Below are positions 49,769 to 60,906 of a stretch of 64,000 nt of DNA, piece by piece. The notes below the pieces were generated by a model. The model searched no databases, was not told where the DNA came from, and saw only the letters and a list, made by a program, of their open reading frames with translations. Origin of the DNA: Neoscytalidium dimidiatum (lineage: Eukaryota > Ascomycota > Dothideomycetes > Botryosphaeriales > Botryosphaeriaceae); NCBI GenBank assembly GCA_037367355.1, contig CM074704.1, positions 1,612,001 through 1,676,000 on the forward strand, in the 5' to 3' direction. A program made the position numbers and the translations under genes. How positions within the stretch are numbered: position 1 is the first letter of the stretch; the number at the start of each line of letters is the position of its first letter.

Positions 49769-50173
49769 TCACCCACTCCAGCTCATCCCGCCAGAGCCGA
49801 ACCTCGTCCTCTCCCCCAAACCCAGCCTCGTGTAATCCTCCTCCCGCCGCGCTTTCTCCGCAGCTTTCTCGGCCGCCCGCTCTGGCGTGTCAGGCTCGCG
49901 GCCCATTTTGGATTTGATGTTGTCGAGCGTGGAGGAGAATTTTGACTTTGCCTTCGTGGAGGCGCTGTGGCGATGAGCATCAGTGGCGTTGTTTTTGGGA
50001 TGGAGGTAAACGGGACGGGCTTACCCCTGCTGGCTTGGGTCTGGGTACTCGGTGTAGCGTGGCAGCGTGTCGACCGATCGGCGGTAGTAGGCGCTGTCCT
50101 CTTTCTCTTTCCCCAGGGAATTGCCGGGCTTGGAGGAGGATTGTTGCGTTTGGTTCTGGCCCGACGTACTCAT
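49769..50173 (-). CDS. Small two-exon protein of unknown function (114 residues)
   Basis: Two minus-strand exons, 50173-50025 and 49964-49769, are joined across a 60-nt intron (GTAAGC...CACAG, phase 2). The protein begins MSTSGQNQTQQSSSKPGNSL, continues KEKEDSAYYRRSVDTLPRYT, then STLDNIKSKMGREPDTPERA, a charged Ala/Glu/Lys helix, EEDYTRLGLGERTRFGSG, and ends GMSWSG. It is hydrophilic, with no signal peptide or membrane segment, a Ser/Gln-rich N-terminus and one predicted helix. The consensus splice signals and the compact Tyr/Arg- and Gly/Arg-containing C-terminal motif suggest a real gene, and I have a weak impression of similar hypothetical proteins in other ascomycetes. I do not know its function. 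It converges on arpC2. Confidence 0.6.
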
Positions 50174-51185
50174 GGCTGGTACGTGGCGAGGCGGAGATGG
50201 TGCTCCGTGGTCGAAGGGGTGCGGCGTCAGAGAGAGGCCGTAGGAGAGGCTGAACGCCAGGGTTGGAGATGATAGTTAACGGTGCGGGAGGTGGTTCGGA
50301 GGATGATGTATCGTTGGGACCGCGAAGGAGGTAGGCGGGTGAGATAGAGGAAGAGGTGAGCGTAGTAAATACAGAGGTCGGTTAATTGCCAGACTGTCCG
50401 CAGCGAAGATGCCTGAATATACTGATATCGCTCTCCTCAGGCTCGGGTGGTGGCAAAGTCTTTTATACACACCGAATAACCTAACTCTCCACCCGGAGAC
50501 ATTCCTCCCACAACAGAGTCATACTCGCGCCCATACCGTGCTGCACGCCACAATACGGTAATGATGCTACCTACTACCTCGTTCTCCAGGTTCCCCGCCC
50601 CTGACATGGCACCTACCAGAACCTTGGCTAAGCCGCCTCTCGGCCCACCGTGGCTGAATCCGAGAAAGACGGTTCGGGGGGAGCCAAGGCAACAACAATC
50701 CTCGACAGACACAGGCGGTCAGACGTATCAGCAAGATGCGCGGCTGGATAATAGTGAACAGAGCTAAAGTAACGTGACGAACGTCGAGCAAAAAAGAAAA
50801 AAAAAAGAAAAAGACGCATCACGCGCGCGGAGACTAACATAACCTCCCGTCCCGCTTTGCTCATTCGCCGTCTTTCCCACTTCGCCTTACTGCAGTTACC
50901 GCGTTGGGATAGTGCGCGGTGACGGGAGTGGGCCAAGTGCTTACACATCACGAACGGCGCGCAGCGTATGAGCGAGGGTGGGGGAAAAAAAAAAGGAGAG
51001 CAGCCTTCCCTACCTTTCCTTTTTCTTCCGAAATTAAATTTCCTCAACTGCCCACTCTGGTGTATGGCCGGGGGCCTATCCGCAACGGGAGCTAAAAAAA
51101 AAAAAAATGCATTGCATACGTAACATCGCGCGCTGCCTGATGAGGCGCCAACATATCCACCACCACACCTGCACGCGACGCCAAG

Positions 51186-51375
51186 GCCATCAGGCAACGC
51201 GATTTCGCATGCTCTGAGAGGTCGTCCACCCCTCGTTAGAACAGCTTTTCTGGCTCTTGTCTTAACAGGCGAGGCGCGTTCCCTGGAAGCTGGATCCTTT
51301 ACGCTTCTCGTGGGCCCGGTCCGAGCCACGGACAGCCATCAGGCAGCTCGATTTCGCGTGCTCTAATAGGCTCGT
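51186..51375. repeat. Imperfect 40-bp direct repeat, two copies about 150 bp apart
   Basis: Copies lie at 51186-51225 and 51335-51375. They share GCCATCAGGCA, then CGATTTCGC, TGCTCT and a final TCGT, differing at several single bases and one indel. The copies are intergenic, and I recognise no target-site or element structure. Confidence 0.85.
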
Positions 51376-52096
51376 GGTGCTTGATCTACACCTCCCCGCA
51401 CCCGCTTTGAGAGGGATCATGTACACGCACACGCCTGCCCCGATGCTATTTTGTCATCGCGATCCCGATCAATTTGTTCTGTTTTTTTTTTTTTTTTTTT
51501 CATTGTGGTTCCCAGGCAGCAGGTCAGTCGTCGACGTAGTTGGCGGAAGAAGGGCGGCTGAGACGGGAGAGGATAGAAGCGAGATTAATCGTGGCGGTGC
51601 TGCCAACTCACAGCGCGCCATAGACCATGACTAGTCCTATCTCTCTCCCCTTGCTCACCTCCCAGGTATTCCCCATATTCAAGCAAATGAATTGCATCAG
51701 GAAAAAGGTCTCTTTCATGTCCGGCATCTCCACTCATACCCGCCACGCCGCTCGGGGATGCTGACAGATCAAGCTCCAGTCCAATACGAGGCTAACAAGC
51801 TCTGCGAAGTATTATCACAATCACAAGAACAAACGTCGAAACACCATAGGATACCGAAGGCGGTACAATTGACCTATCAGCCCTAACTCGGTATGCGGAG
51901 ACTTGTATCTCCCTTCATTCTCCTTTCAAATCCCTGATCATATCGACACATTCCCTCACACCGGGCGTACAAAAAGCCAACATACGCCCGCAAAACGCAG
52001 TAATACAAAAAGGAAACTATTCCGCCAAAGAAAGTAACGAGCAAGCTTTTTTCTTTTGTCCCGTTTACCTCGTCCACCAAAACCTTAGGGGGGAGG

Positions 52097-52120
52097 GAGA
52101 GAGAGAGAGAGAGAGAGAGA
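52097..52120. repeat. (GA)n microsatellite
   Basis: About twelve GA units, just downstream of the CPS large-subunit stop codon. Confidence 0.95.
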
Positions 52121-52151
52121 TAGAAAGGCGTGAAAGAAAGCTGATGCAAGA

Positions 52152-55100
52152 TTACAAAGGCTTACCCCCAATGAACTCGCTCCACTTCCTGACCTCGCTG
52201 GGAATGACGCCTTCGGGACGCGGCAGCTTCTCGCTGCAGCACTGCGCGAACAGCAGTGCCGTCTTTGGCTCCATGAACAGCGGCACGCCGAAATCAACCG
52301 CATTCCGGCGCATGACGTAGTCCTCGTCGACCAAGCTGCTGGCCCGTGTCTTGGCCAGGTTGAACACGCCTCGGATGTCATACTTCTCGAAGACCTCACG
52401 CAGGGCGCGCTTGTCCTCCTTCGGGAACTCGATCACCTCGACCGAGACACTGCCGTCCTTGGACGCCTGCTCGAGGTGCTTCTTGACCTCGTTGTTCGCT
52501 GCGTACAGCTTGTAGCCGAGCGGCGCGAGGTAGTCGACGATCCTGGCGAGCTCGGGCTTGGAGATATCGCCGCCAAAGAGCAGGCCCTCGCCGGGCTCTG
52601 GCACGCGGAAGTTCATCATCGACTGGACGGAGGTCCAGTAAGCCTCGACCAGGTCCTTGCCAAAGCAAGCCATCTCGCCGGTGCTAGCCATCTCGACGCC
52701 GAGGTAAGGGTCGGCGCCGGCGAGACGAGTCCACGAGAACTGCGGCACCTTGGTCGCGACGTAGTCGCGCTTCTCCGCCATGAGGTTGACTGGCTCAGGA
52801 ACGTCGCGACCGAGGAGAGCCCGGCTGGCGACATCGATGAAGTTGGTGCCGAGGACCTTGCTTACGAAGGGGAACGAGCGGGAAGCACGGAGGTTGCACT
52901 CGATAACCTTGAGCGAAGCCTCGCCGCCCTCAGGATCGTCGGCCTTGATGATCTGCATGTTGAAGGGGCCGGTGATGTTCCACGCCTTGGCGACCTTGTT
53001 CGCAATCTCCTTGCAGCGCTCAAGGATCTTCGTGTCGAGGTTCACGGGAGGAAGGACTAGAGTAGCATCGCCAGAGTGAACACCCGCGTTCTCAACGTGC
53101 TCACTGACGGCGTGTACGAGGACCTGGCCGTTGTGGGCAACCGCATCGACATCAATCTCCTGCGCACCCTCGATGTACTGAGTGATGACAACGGGGTGAT
53201 CAGGAGAGACGTTGCTGGCGGCAAGCAGCTTCTCCTCAAGCTCTCCCTCAGTGTGAATGACAGTCATAGCGGCACCGGAAAGGACGTAGCTGGGGCGGAC
53301 AAGAACAGGGTAGCCAACGTTCTGGGCGAATTGCTTAGCCTCCTCAAAGGAAGTAAGCTCCTTCCACTTGGGCTGGTCCACGCCAATAGAGTCCAGAATC
53401 TGGGAGAACTTGTGCCTGTCCTCCGCCTTGTCGATGTCATTGGGATCGGTACCGAGGACCCTAGCCTTGCCGACCTCCTGCAGCTTCAGAGCGATGTTCT
53501 GGGCAAGCTGACCACCGACAGACACAACGACGCCGCTAGCGGTCTCGAGCTCGTAAATATCCATAACACGCTCGTAGCTAAGCTCTTCAAAGTAAAGCTT
53601 ATCGGCGACATCGAAATCGGTGCTGTACGTCTCGGGATTATACTCCAAGCAATATATAGTTAGCATGAGCAATTGTTAAAGAATTGAAGTCGAAATAGAG
53701 CGTAGTTGTGGGAATGTGGGTTGAGGTGGGACATGCTGAGGGTTGTTTGAGTCGATCCGAAGGCACGTGCGGGAGTTTTCAGCATAGAAGGCAGGCACAT
53801 CCAGTCGACTGTGAGGAGCCCGACTAAGACCTCCCTGTCACTCGCATGTGAGGAGCCTTCAAGCCTCTTGCGAGGAACCTGGGAGGGACCTGCGACTCAC
53901 GTGGCCTTGCTCACCACTAGTCTACTCAGTACTGGCCTACTGAAGCCTGACGAATCCTTTAAGAATTCGTCTGTTTACTGATCGAGACCTACTTGTGCCA
54001 TGTTTGAACTGCTTGTTCGTGTCCAGTCCGCACATCGACCCAGCCAAAGAAAAAAAATTTAATCACTTACGTTAATCATGACAGTCTTCTTGCCAAGCTT
54101 GTTCAGAGACTGTGTAGCCATGACGGCAGACCAGTCGAACTCGACGGAGCTACCAATACGGTAGACACCGCTGCCAAGGACAACGACGCCGTGGTCTTCG
54201 AAGGTGACATCGTGAGAAGAGGCGTTGTAGGTAGTGTACAGGTAGTTGGTGTCAGCAGGGAACTCGGCGGCCAAAGTGTCAATCTTCTTGACGAAGGGCG
54301 TGATGCCGAAGCTCTTCCGACGGGCACGAACCTCATCCTCAGTGCTGTTGACCGCAAGGGCAATCTGCTTGTCAGAGAAACCAAGCCTCTTAGCCTTGAG
54401 GATGACCTCCTTTTTGAGACCGAACAAGCTGCCGATCTCCTTGAGCTCGTTGGTGCAGTCGACAATGTTCTGCAGCTTGTACAGGAACCACTTGTCGATC
54501 TTGCTGAGCTCGTGGATCCTGTCGACACTATAACCCTCGTGGAACATAGCCTGGCCGACGGCGAGCCATCTCCTGTCCGTGGGGTTGGCCAAAGCATCGT
54601 CGAGGTCTTCGAATTTATCACCCTGGAAACCCAGGAACTTGGGATCGACCTGACGGCAAGCCTTCTGGAAAGACTCCTCAAATGTCCTACCGATAGCCAT
54701 GACCTCACCAACAGACTTCATAGAGCTACCAATGTCGCGCTTGACGTTCTGGAACTTGCTCAGATCCCAACGCGGCATCTTGGTGACGATGTAGTCAAGA
54801 GAGGGCTCGAAGTTGGCAGTGGTAGTCTTGGTGACGGCGTTAGGAAGCTCAGGAAGAGTGTGACCGAGACCGATCTTGGCAGCGGTGTACGCCAGAGGGT
54901 ATCCAGTAGCCTTCGAAGCGAGAGCAGACGAACGAGAAAGACGAGCGTTGACCTCAATGACCCTGTAGTCGAGACCGTCGGGCTGCAGAGCGTACTGGAC
55001 ATTGCACTCGCCAACGACGCCAAGGTGACGGACAATCTTAATGGAGGCAGAACGAAGCATGTGGTACTCCTCATCGCTGAAGGTCTGACTGGGAGAAACG

Positions 55101-56240
55101 ACGATACTGTCACCAGTGTGGACACCGAGAGGGTCGAAGTTCTCCATGTTGCAGACCGTAATGCAGTTGTCGCTGGCATCACGAACGACCTCGTACTCAG
55201 CCTCCTTCCATCCCTTCAGGGACTTCTCGACCAGGATCTGGGGAGACAGAGTCAGGGAGCGGGCAGCCAAGTTCCTGAGCTCTTCTCTGTTGTTTGCAAA
55301 ACCCGAGCCGAGACCACCCAGAGCATAGGCAGCACGAACAATGATGGGATACCCGACCTTGTCCGCAGCGTCCAGGGCCTCGTCAATCGTGCTAACGGCA
55401 ATCGACTCAGCAATGGGGATGTTGATTTCACCGAGAGCCTTAGCGAAAAGGTCACGGTCTTCACTGGTCTCCAGGGTCTTGATGCTGGTCCCCAGAACCT
55501 TGACGTTGTAGCGCTCAAGAACACCCATCTTGTTCAGCTTGACACCCAGGTTCAACGCGGTCTGACCACCGAAGCTGAGGAAAATCCCATCAGGCCTCTC
55601 CTTCTCGATGACGTACGTGACATATTCGGGAGTGACGGGGAGGTAGTAGATCTCGTCTGCCAGAACGTGGGAAGTCTGAATGGTAGCAATGTTGGGGTTG
55701 ATTAGCACCGACTTCACGCCGGCCTCCTTCAAAGCCTTCAGTGCCTGGGAGCCTGCAAATCAAGGATGTTAGCAATCAATAGCCATGGTGATTGGCGACT
55801 GCCATGACAAGGAGCTCCTATAGTTGCGACCTCTCCATGGTTTAAATTCGCAGCCATTTTGGAAAGCCCCGAGTCGGCTGCTTTGCTCGGAATTGCGACT
55901 CACCAGAGTAATCGAATTCTCCAGCCTGACCAATACTAAGACCACCACTGCCGATAACCAGCACCTTTTTGACATCGATAAGGTCCCTAGCGCCCGCAAC
56001 GACGCCGCTGTTCAGGTATGCCTGGGCATTGGGAGCCTCAGCGCTCGAGCGAAGGGCGGCGACCCTGGAGAAAGCGCGGAGCTGCTGAGTCTCAACACGA
56101 GCGGTCTGGCCCTTCCTGAGAGAAACCAGCGGCGAGGCGGCGCTGGCAGTGAAGCGACGAGCAGGGACCGGGGTAGCTCCAATGCGACATTGGCGCAAGA
56201 GGTTGGGCGCACGACGCGCCAGGCGACCGGACAAAGCCAT
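52152..56240 (-). CDS. cpa2: Arginine-specific carbamoyl-phosphate synthase, large subunit, mitochondrial
   Basis: Three minus-strand exons, 56240-55904, 55752-54071 and 53642-52152, encode 1169 residues; introns are 151 nt and, unusually, 428 nt. The first Met begins [17 protein letters not shown], an Arg-rich amphipathic presequence for mitochondrial import. The first ATP-grasp half starts [20 protein letters not shown] and includes [20 protein letters not shown] and [15 protein letters not shown]. The second half includes [14 protein letters not shown], joined by splicing, and [17 protein letters not shown] and [14 protein letters not shown]. An MGS-like domain lies at the end ([10 protein letters not shown]), and the protein stops at [10 protein letters not shown]. 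With the small glutaminase subunit it makes carbamoyl phosphate from glutamine, bicarbonate and two ATP for arginine biosynthesis. The absence of a fused glutaminase or aspartate carbamoyltransferase separates it from the pyrimidine enzyme. N. crassa calls this gene arg-3. Confidence 0.95.
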
Positions 56241-57797
56241 TGAAGCTGAAAAGTTGGTGCAGGAGGTAAGGCCGGTCAAGCCTCTCCAAGCCTCAGCTAT
56301 GAGGTCGAAGGGATTGCGGTGGGCGTGCGGGCGAAAAGGCGGAGGGGTGACGGGCACCGAGCTCACAGCGCGCGAAGCAGAAACTAAAACCGCGAAGGGC
56401 TGCGATAAGTGATAAGGCGGGCCGGGGTTCAGGCGCGCCCTCTGTCGCCGGTGACGTTATTAAAATTGGCGCGCAGACTGGCCGAAAGCTCGGTCAGGGC
56501 TTCAATGGGCTGGGAAGATGGCGGGTTGGGCGGTGTGGAAGATGCGCCTTAGTTGATCGAGGCCTTCCACAGGTGGTCTGCATGGCGATGGTCAGTCAGT
56601 CACGGCAACGACAGCGAGCGGCAGCATCGAATTCGCACCAGAGATGTAGTCCTGCAGCAGATAGTTGTCAGCTTCTGTGTCATTGACGCTTTTTGCAATC
56701 CTCCCACAGGTCGGCGGCCTGTTTTCGGGCATCTCGCAGACCGCAGGGCGCGCTGATGGGCGCGCGGGCTCGGTGTTTCTTAGGCTAGCGCGGCCACGGG
56801 CTGGCACATACCTGAGAAGTGAAGATAGTCACAGCAGCACGCATTCGCGAAGATGTGGTGTTTGTTGGCTCAGTGGTTGGGAGAGGAGAAGGAGGGGAGC
56901 TGGGTTTTTGGCGAGCAGAATGAGTCAAGAAATAGCGTAGAGGATGCTCCGCGATTGCGCCTACGATGGTGTCGGTGCGGGCCAAGGACGAAATAATTTT
57001 TGGCTTCCCGAACATCGGACGCGCTATCGTCCGCCGCTCGTCATGCCGGCCCTACAGGGGGGTAGCGAAATTTATGATCCCCCGTATTGGCCAGACAGCG
57101 CATCCATCGTAGGAGATGGTATGTACAAGACACCACCCTTTCAGCCGCAACACAATGTGCGAGGGCAGTTGAAGCAGTCGTCCGGACGTAGATGTTACCA
57201 GTTATATGACGTCTACATCCGGGCGACTGCTTCGACTGCCCTCGCACATTGTGTTGCGGGTTGAGGGGCGATATCTTTTGTTACCTGCCTTTTGCCAGGC
57301 ATCACTAATATTATTACCCCCCACAAGCCCTGTGGCCCTGTGCCCCTCCCGCAGACTTTTGCTTGTCACAGCTCCGTGGGTCCAATGATGGCATACGGCA
57401 CAGCAGCCCCTCCGAAAAAGAAGTCATCGGCGCTGCAGCTTTGCGCATGGGGTAATGCAGTCCAATTGCGGCACCTCGGCGTCTACGATCTCACGGCCCT
57501 TTGCAATTGACGCACCAATTGACACTGACAAGCCCATTGAGAAGTAGATAAGCAGGGTCTGACTCTTCGATTCAGCACGGTCGGAGTCAGATGGTTTGTG
57601 CGCGATCTGGTGCCCACATACCCGATTGCTTGCTTCCGTCCCGAGGCCGCGGAGATCACATTTATCATATGCGCATTGTCATCGTAATTTGTATAGCCGC
57701 GCAGCTTCGTCGTTGGAGCGCCAAATCCTTCTCAGTGCCCAGAACAAGTTGCGTCGACGGGCGGCAACCTGCACTTGAGCCCATCGATGTTGAACCG
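56241..57797. other. Intergenic region upstream of CPS, containing an inverted repeat
   Basis: About 1.56 kb: the CPS promoter on the left, the 3' flank of lcl3 on the right, and a 51-bp inverted repeat at 57145-57259. Short frames overlapping the palindrome read alike on both strands and are not genes. Confidence 0.5.
57145..57259. repeat. Near-perfect 51-bp inverted repeat (foldback)
   Basis: Left arm 57145-57195 and right arm 57209-57259 are reverse complements at 47 of 51 positions, separated by 13 nt. All four differences are C/T-type transitions. The arms start CCGCAACACAATGTGCGAGG. The structure fits a foldback or MITE-like element, or a transcribed long hairpin. No flanking target-site duplication was recognised. 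Confidence 0.9.
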
Positions 57798-58702
57798 TCA
57801 TTGTCTTCTTCCCTGCCGTTTCTCCTTTAGCTGCGCTTGCTTTTCTTCCTCCGCCTTCATCCTGTTCTTGTATTCGCGTGGACTCTCTAATTCCTGCTTC
57901 GATTTCTCGAAAAAGCGCCCCAGCAATTTCGGCTGCGCCCACATCCCCACCTTGTTCTTCTTCGCCTGAGCTTCCGCGTCCCTATACTTCTGCTCCAGAT
58001 CCCCGAACTCTGAGCCCGTCTTGGCCTCGTAGACCGTCGCCAGCCCCGTCTTGAGCATTTCTAAACCAACATCTTTCCTGAACAGCCGGTGCCGAATGTA
58101 GACCGATGCGACGACGCGATCGTACTGATCGCGGCGGTAGATATACGCGCGCACTCGACGATTGAGGATATAACTCTTCAGCCACTCGTAGGCTTCCTGG
58201 GAGTAAGGCTGAGCGGGACGGCCAAAATGGGCGAGCTCGGGGGCGTCGATTCCGGCAATGCGGATATGTATCTACGCGCCGGGTTAGATTTGCCATTTTG
58301 TACGTACGTGCGCAATTCTCTTACTGTCTTTGCCGCAAGGCCCTCCTTCTTCGTGGGCACTTGCCTGCCCGGAAGCCAGCCCCAGCCTGCCAGCCGTCCA
58401 CCCGGAGTGTGGAAGAGATGGAAGTTATCCGCATCGCCGACTCGTGTCACGGTGCCGAAGAGGCTTCGTTGCCGGAAGAAAGACGGCTTGATGTAGTTAA
58501 CGCTGGGGATGCGCCGCAGGTAGGACTTGTAGACGCGGACGAAGAGAAGGGTGGTTGCGGTCAACAGGACGGTGGGAATGAGCTGGCGCGGCTCAGTGTA
58601 GTGCTGCCAGTCGATAGCATTGAGTTTCTCGTTCCATTTTGACACGGGGCGCTTCGGCCTTTCCTGGTCGTCATCGTCGCTTGTCGACCAAGGCCAGCGC
58701 AT
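57798..58702 (-). CDS. lcl3: Lcl3-type membrane-anchored endonuclease (staphylococcal nuclease fold)
   Basis: Two minus-strand exons, 58702-58325 and 58271-57798, are joined across a 53-nt intron (GTAAGA...GTAG, phase 0) and encode 283 residues. The start [16 protein letters not shown] is the first ATG. A single membrane segment lies at about 41-58 ([18 protein letters not shown]), followed by [13 protein letters not shown] [15 protein letters not shown]. The thermonuclease-like domain includes [54 protein letters not shown] and [13 protein letters not shown], with Arg and Glu at the expected catalytic places, and then [15 protein letters not shown]. The C-terminus is a charged helix. The family is a fungal Ca-dependent nuclease homologue located in mitochondria in yeast; its biological substrate is not established. 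It is divergent from the NSUN-type gene. Confidence 0.93.
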
Positions 58703-59610
58703 GGTTGCGCGGTGCGGGAGAGGGAGTGAGCGTCGATACACACAGCAGAGCCAGGACAGCTTAGGCCATGCGCAGCCGAGGGCGGTCGGGAATGCGGCGT
58801 GGACTCAAGTTGCCGCTAGCTCGGCAATCTAGCCCCTGGCTCGCGGCAAGGATAATCGTTATCAAACTGATCCTCGTTCCCATGGCGCAACTAAAGTTCT
58901 GCGAGAGGCCGTTGATTCCCACGCTTTGCGCTTTTGCGGGGGTCCAAAGAGTTTCTCGGTTGAGTCAGGCTCAGTCGCACGTACGTGACTCGGTGTTTCC
59001 CTCGCAGAAGCGCAGATCAGCAGGATGCGTCTCCCTGCCCGCACCCAGCAATAAATACTCCTTTGCTAGCCACGGATGGCTTCGCTCGTCCGTTCGACTT
59101 CTGAAACATCTCTCTCAGGTCCGTTTGTTAGTTCCTTTGACCTGATGTAGGTAAAGGTAGGCCCAATGCCTAGGTAGCTCGTTGCATCGGATAAAATAGG
59201 TTAGCTACATTACATATCGGGCTTGGACAGATGCCGGTAGCTAGCGAGGTCTACGATGCTCATACATGTGGTGGCCAAGTAGCAGTCGAAGAGTACAAAC
59301 AGCTTTCGGAGGAAAAACTATCATGATACAGAAAGCAGCGGCAGCAGCAGCAGCAGCAGCAGGGTCTCGCTAAAGCTCCCTGATCAGGCGTAGTGCAAAA
59401 AAGAGCATTTCTCTGCGGCCAGCTCTCACATGGTTCGGCCAACTTCACGGTCCATCACTTCGACATATTCCGCATACCCGATTAGGAAATCTTGCCCAGA
59501 TCTCACGCATAAAGTCTCGAACTCCGTCGTTGTCCACCATCGTCACTTCAATAACACACAGGGTATCACCAGCGCCAAAACTTTGCACGCCTTTCCCCTT
59601 AGCTGCAGCC
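58703..59610. other. Divergent intergenic region between lcl3 and the NSUN-type gene
   Basis: About 0.9 kb that presumably holds both promoters. A (GCA)n tract of about nine units lies at 59335-59361. No extra gene seen. Confidence 0.55.
59335..59361. repeat. (GCA)n microsatellite
   Basis: About nine GCA units with one early substitution (GCG), about 250 bp upstream of the NSUN-type start. Confidence 0.9.
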
Positions 59611-60906
59611 ATGCCCACCAAGGCCGACAGAAAGCATCTTGATGCGACATTGGCAGCGTTCCATTCAAACTACGCTTCATCCGCAAATTGGGGTAATGAG
59701 AGATGGCATAACTCGCTCTATCCCGCCCTCACCAGACCCACTCGCTACGCCGCCCTGGTGAACCAGTACGTCCCACGGTCCGAACTTGACAAGGTGCTGT
59801 CCACCATCTCGCCCGAAGAGCTACGGCCAATCCAGCTCCCAAAGCTGCCGTCAGATGTGGAAGAGAACAATACCACCACCACCACCACCACCAGACCACA
59901 CATATTACTTTTGGAACGTGTTACTCCTGCTGCCCCAGCAGCAACAGCAGGAGAGCAGGAAAAAGGCACCACTGCCAAAGCGTCCAACGATGAACACTTC
60001 CTCTTCCCTCCCCCTCAACCCACCGCCACATCCTCCAACCCAGCGAACCCCCTTCTCACCCACTGGAACATGGACGCCGCCTCCGCTCTCGGCGCACACA
60101 TGCTCGACGTCCAACCAGGCGACCGCGTCCTCGACCTCTGCGCCGCCCCCGGCGGCAAATCCGTCGCCCTAGCCCAAATGCTCTTCCCCCAGCTCCACGC
60201 CGGCAGCACCGCCGCACCCTCCTCCTCCTCAACCGCCCCGGCTGCCGAATCCCAGCAAGGCTGCCTCCACTCCAACGAAATCGACCCCTCCCGCAACAGG
60301 CGCCTGGCTGCGAACCTCCACTCCTACCTCCCCAGCCGGCTCTTCGCCGCCAACGCGATCCGCGTGCTCCGCCTCGACGCATCCGACCCGCGCGCCGTGA
60401 CCCAGCTGCCGCTCGGCGCGGGCGGCTACGACAAGGTGCTGCTCGACGCGCCCTGCTCGTCCGAGCGCCACGTCATCCACGCGCACGTGCGGGCGTCCGC
60501 CGGCGGCCGCGTCGCGGACGAGATGGCGCGTTGGCGCAAGGGCGGGTCGAAGGGGCTGGCGAAGACGCAGGCGGAGATACTGATGACGGCGCTGCGGGCG
60601 GCGAGGGTCGGGGGCAGGGTGGTGTATTCGACGTGCTCGGTGGAGAGGGACGAGAACGACGGGGTGGTGGAAAAGGTGTTGGCGATGGTGGAGAAGGAGA
60701 GGAGGAAGGCCGGGTTGAGGTGGGAGGTGAGGTTTGAGTTGGGGAGGGAGGGGAGGGGAGGGGAGGAGGGGGTTGTGGACGAGGCGTTGGAGAGGCTTTC
60801 GGAAGAGACGCGGTTCGGAAGGATTGCGGTGCCCGATTTGGATGGCGGTGGGGGATGGGGCCCGTTGTTCTTTTGTGTTATTTCGAAGGTGCCAAGGAAG
60901 GGTTGA
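59611..60906 (+). CDS. NSUN/NOP2-family RNA (cytosine-5) methyltransferase, NSUN3/NSUN4-like
   Basis: One intronless exon encodes 431 residues from the first in-frame ATG (MPTKADRKHLDATL). The SAM-binding motif I is VLDLCAAPGGKSVALAQ near 172-188. Motif IV is LLDAPCSSERH, with Cys282; motif VI is VVYSTCSVERDENDG, with Cys342. In this family the TCS cysteine attacks C6 of the target cytosine and the PC cysteine helps release the product. SNEIDPSRNRRLAANL and FCVISKVPRKG at the end are also typical. A polyThr run (encoded by ACC/CCA repetition near 59872) and a Ser/Ala insert near 210 lengthen the protein. There is no large N-terminal nucleolar extension as in Nop2 or Trm4, so a mitochondrial or tRNA/rRNA substrate similar to NSUN3/4 is the best guess. 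The substrate is unproven. Confidence 0.88.
   Translation: MPTKADRKHLDATLAAFHSNYASSANWGNERWHNSLYPALTRPTRYAALVNQYVPRSELDKVLSTISPEELRPIQLPKLPSDVEENNTTTTTTTRPHILLLERVTPAAPAATAGEQEKGTTAKASNDEHFLFPPPQPTATSSNPANPLLTHWNMDAASALGAHMLDVQPGDRVLDLCAAPGGKSVALAQMLFPQLHAGSTAAPSSSSTAPAAESQQGCLHSNEIDPSRNRRLAANLHSYLPSRLFAANAIRVLRLDASDPRAVTQLPLGAGGYDKVLLDAPCSSERHVIHAHVRASAGGRVADEMARWRKGGSKGLAKTQAEILMTALRAARVGGRVVYSTCSVERDENDGVVEKVLAMVEKERRKAGLRWEVRFELGREGRGGEEGVVDEALERLSEETRFGRIAVPDLDGGGGWGPLFFCVISKVPRKG

Larger units (their letters stand above)
50174..52151. other. Intergenic region between the small unknown gene and CPS large subunit
   Basis: About 2 kb. It includes a 40-bp direct repeat (51186 and 51335), a 20-base T run near 51482, A runs near 50800 and 51095, and a (GA)n tract next to the CPS 3' end. 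A 233-codon minus-strand frame (51329-50628) contains runs of Phe encoded by the homopolymers and is not credible. Confidence 0.5.

Noticed and set aside
50628..51329. 233-codon minus-strand frame between the small unknown gene and CPS
   Set aside because: Contains poly-Phe segments encoded by homopolymer T runs and has no conserved features.
54191..55705. 504-codon open frame on the plus strand, antisense to the CPS exon 2
   Set aside because: It mirrors the codon bias of the real gene on the other strand, has no recognisable domain and shares no splice structure. The minus-strand protein is unmistakable.
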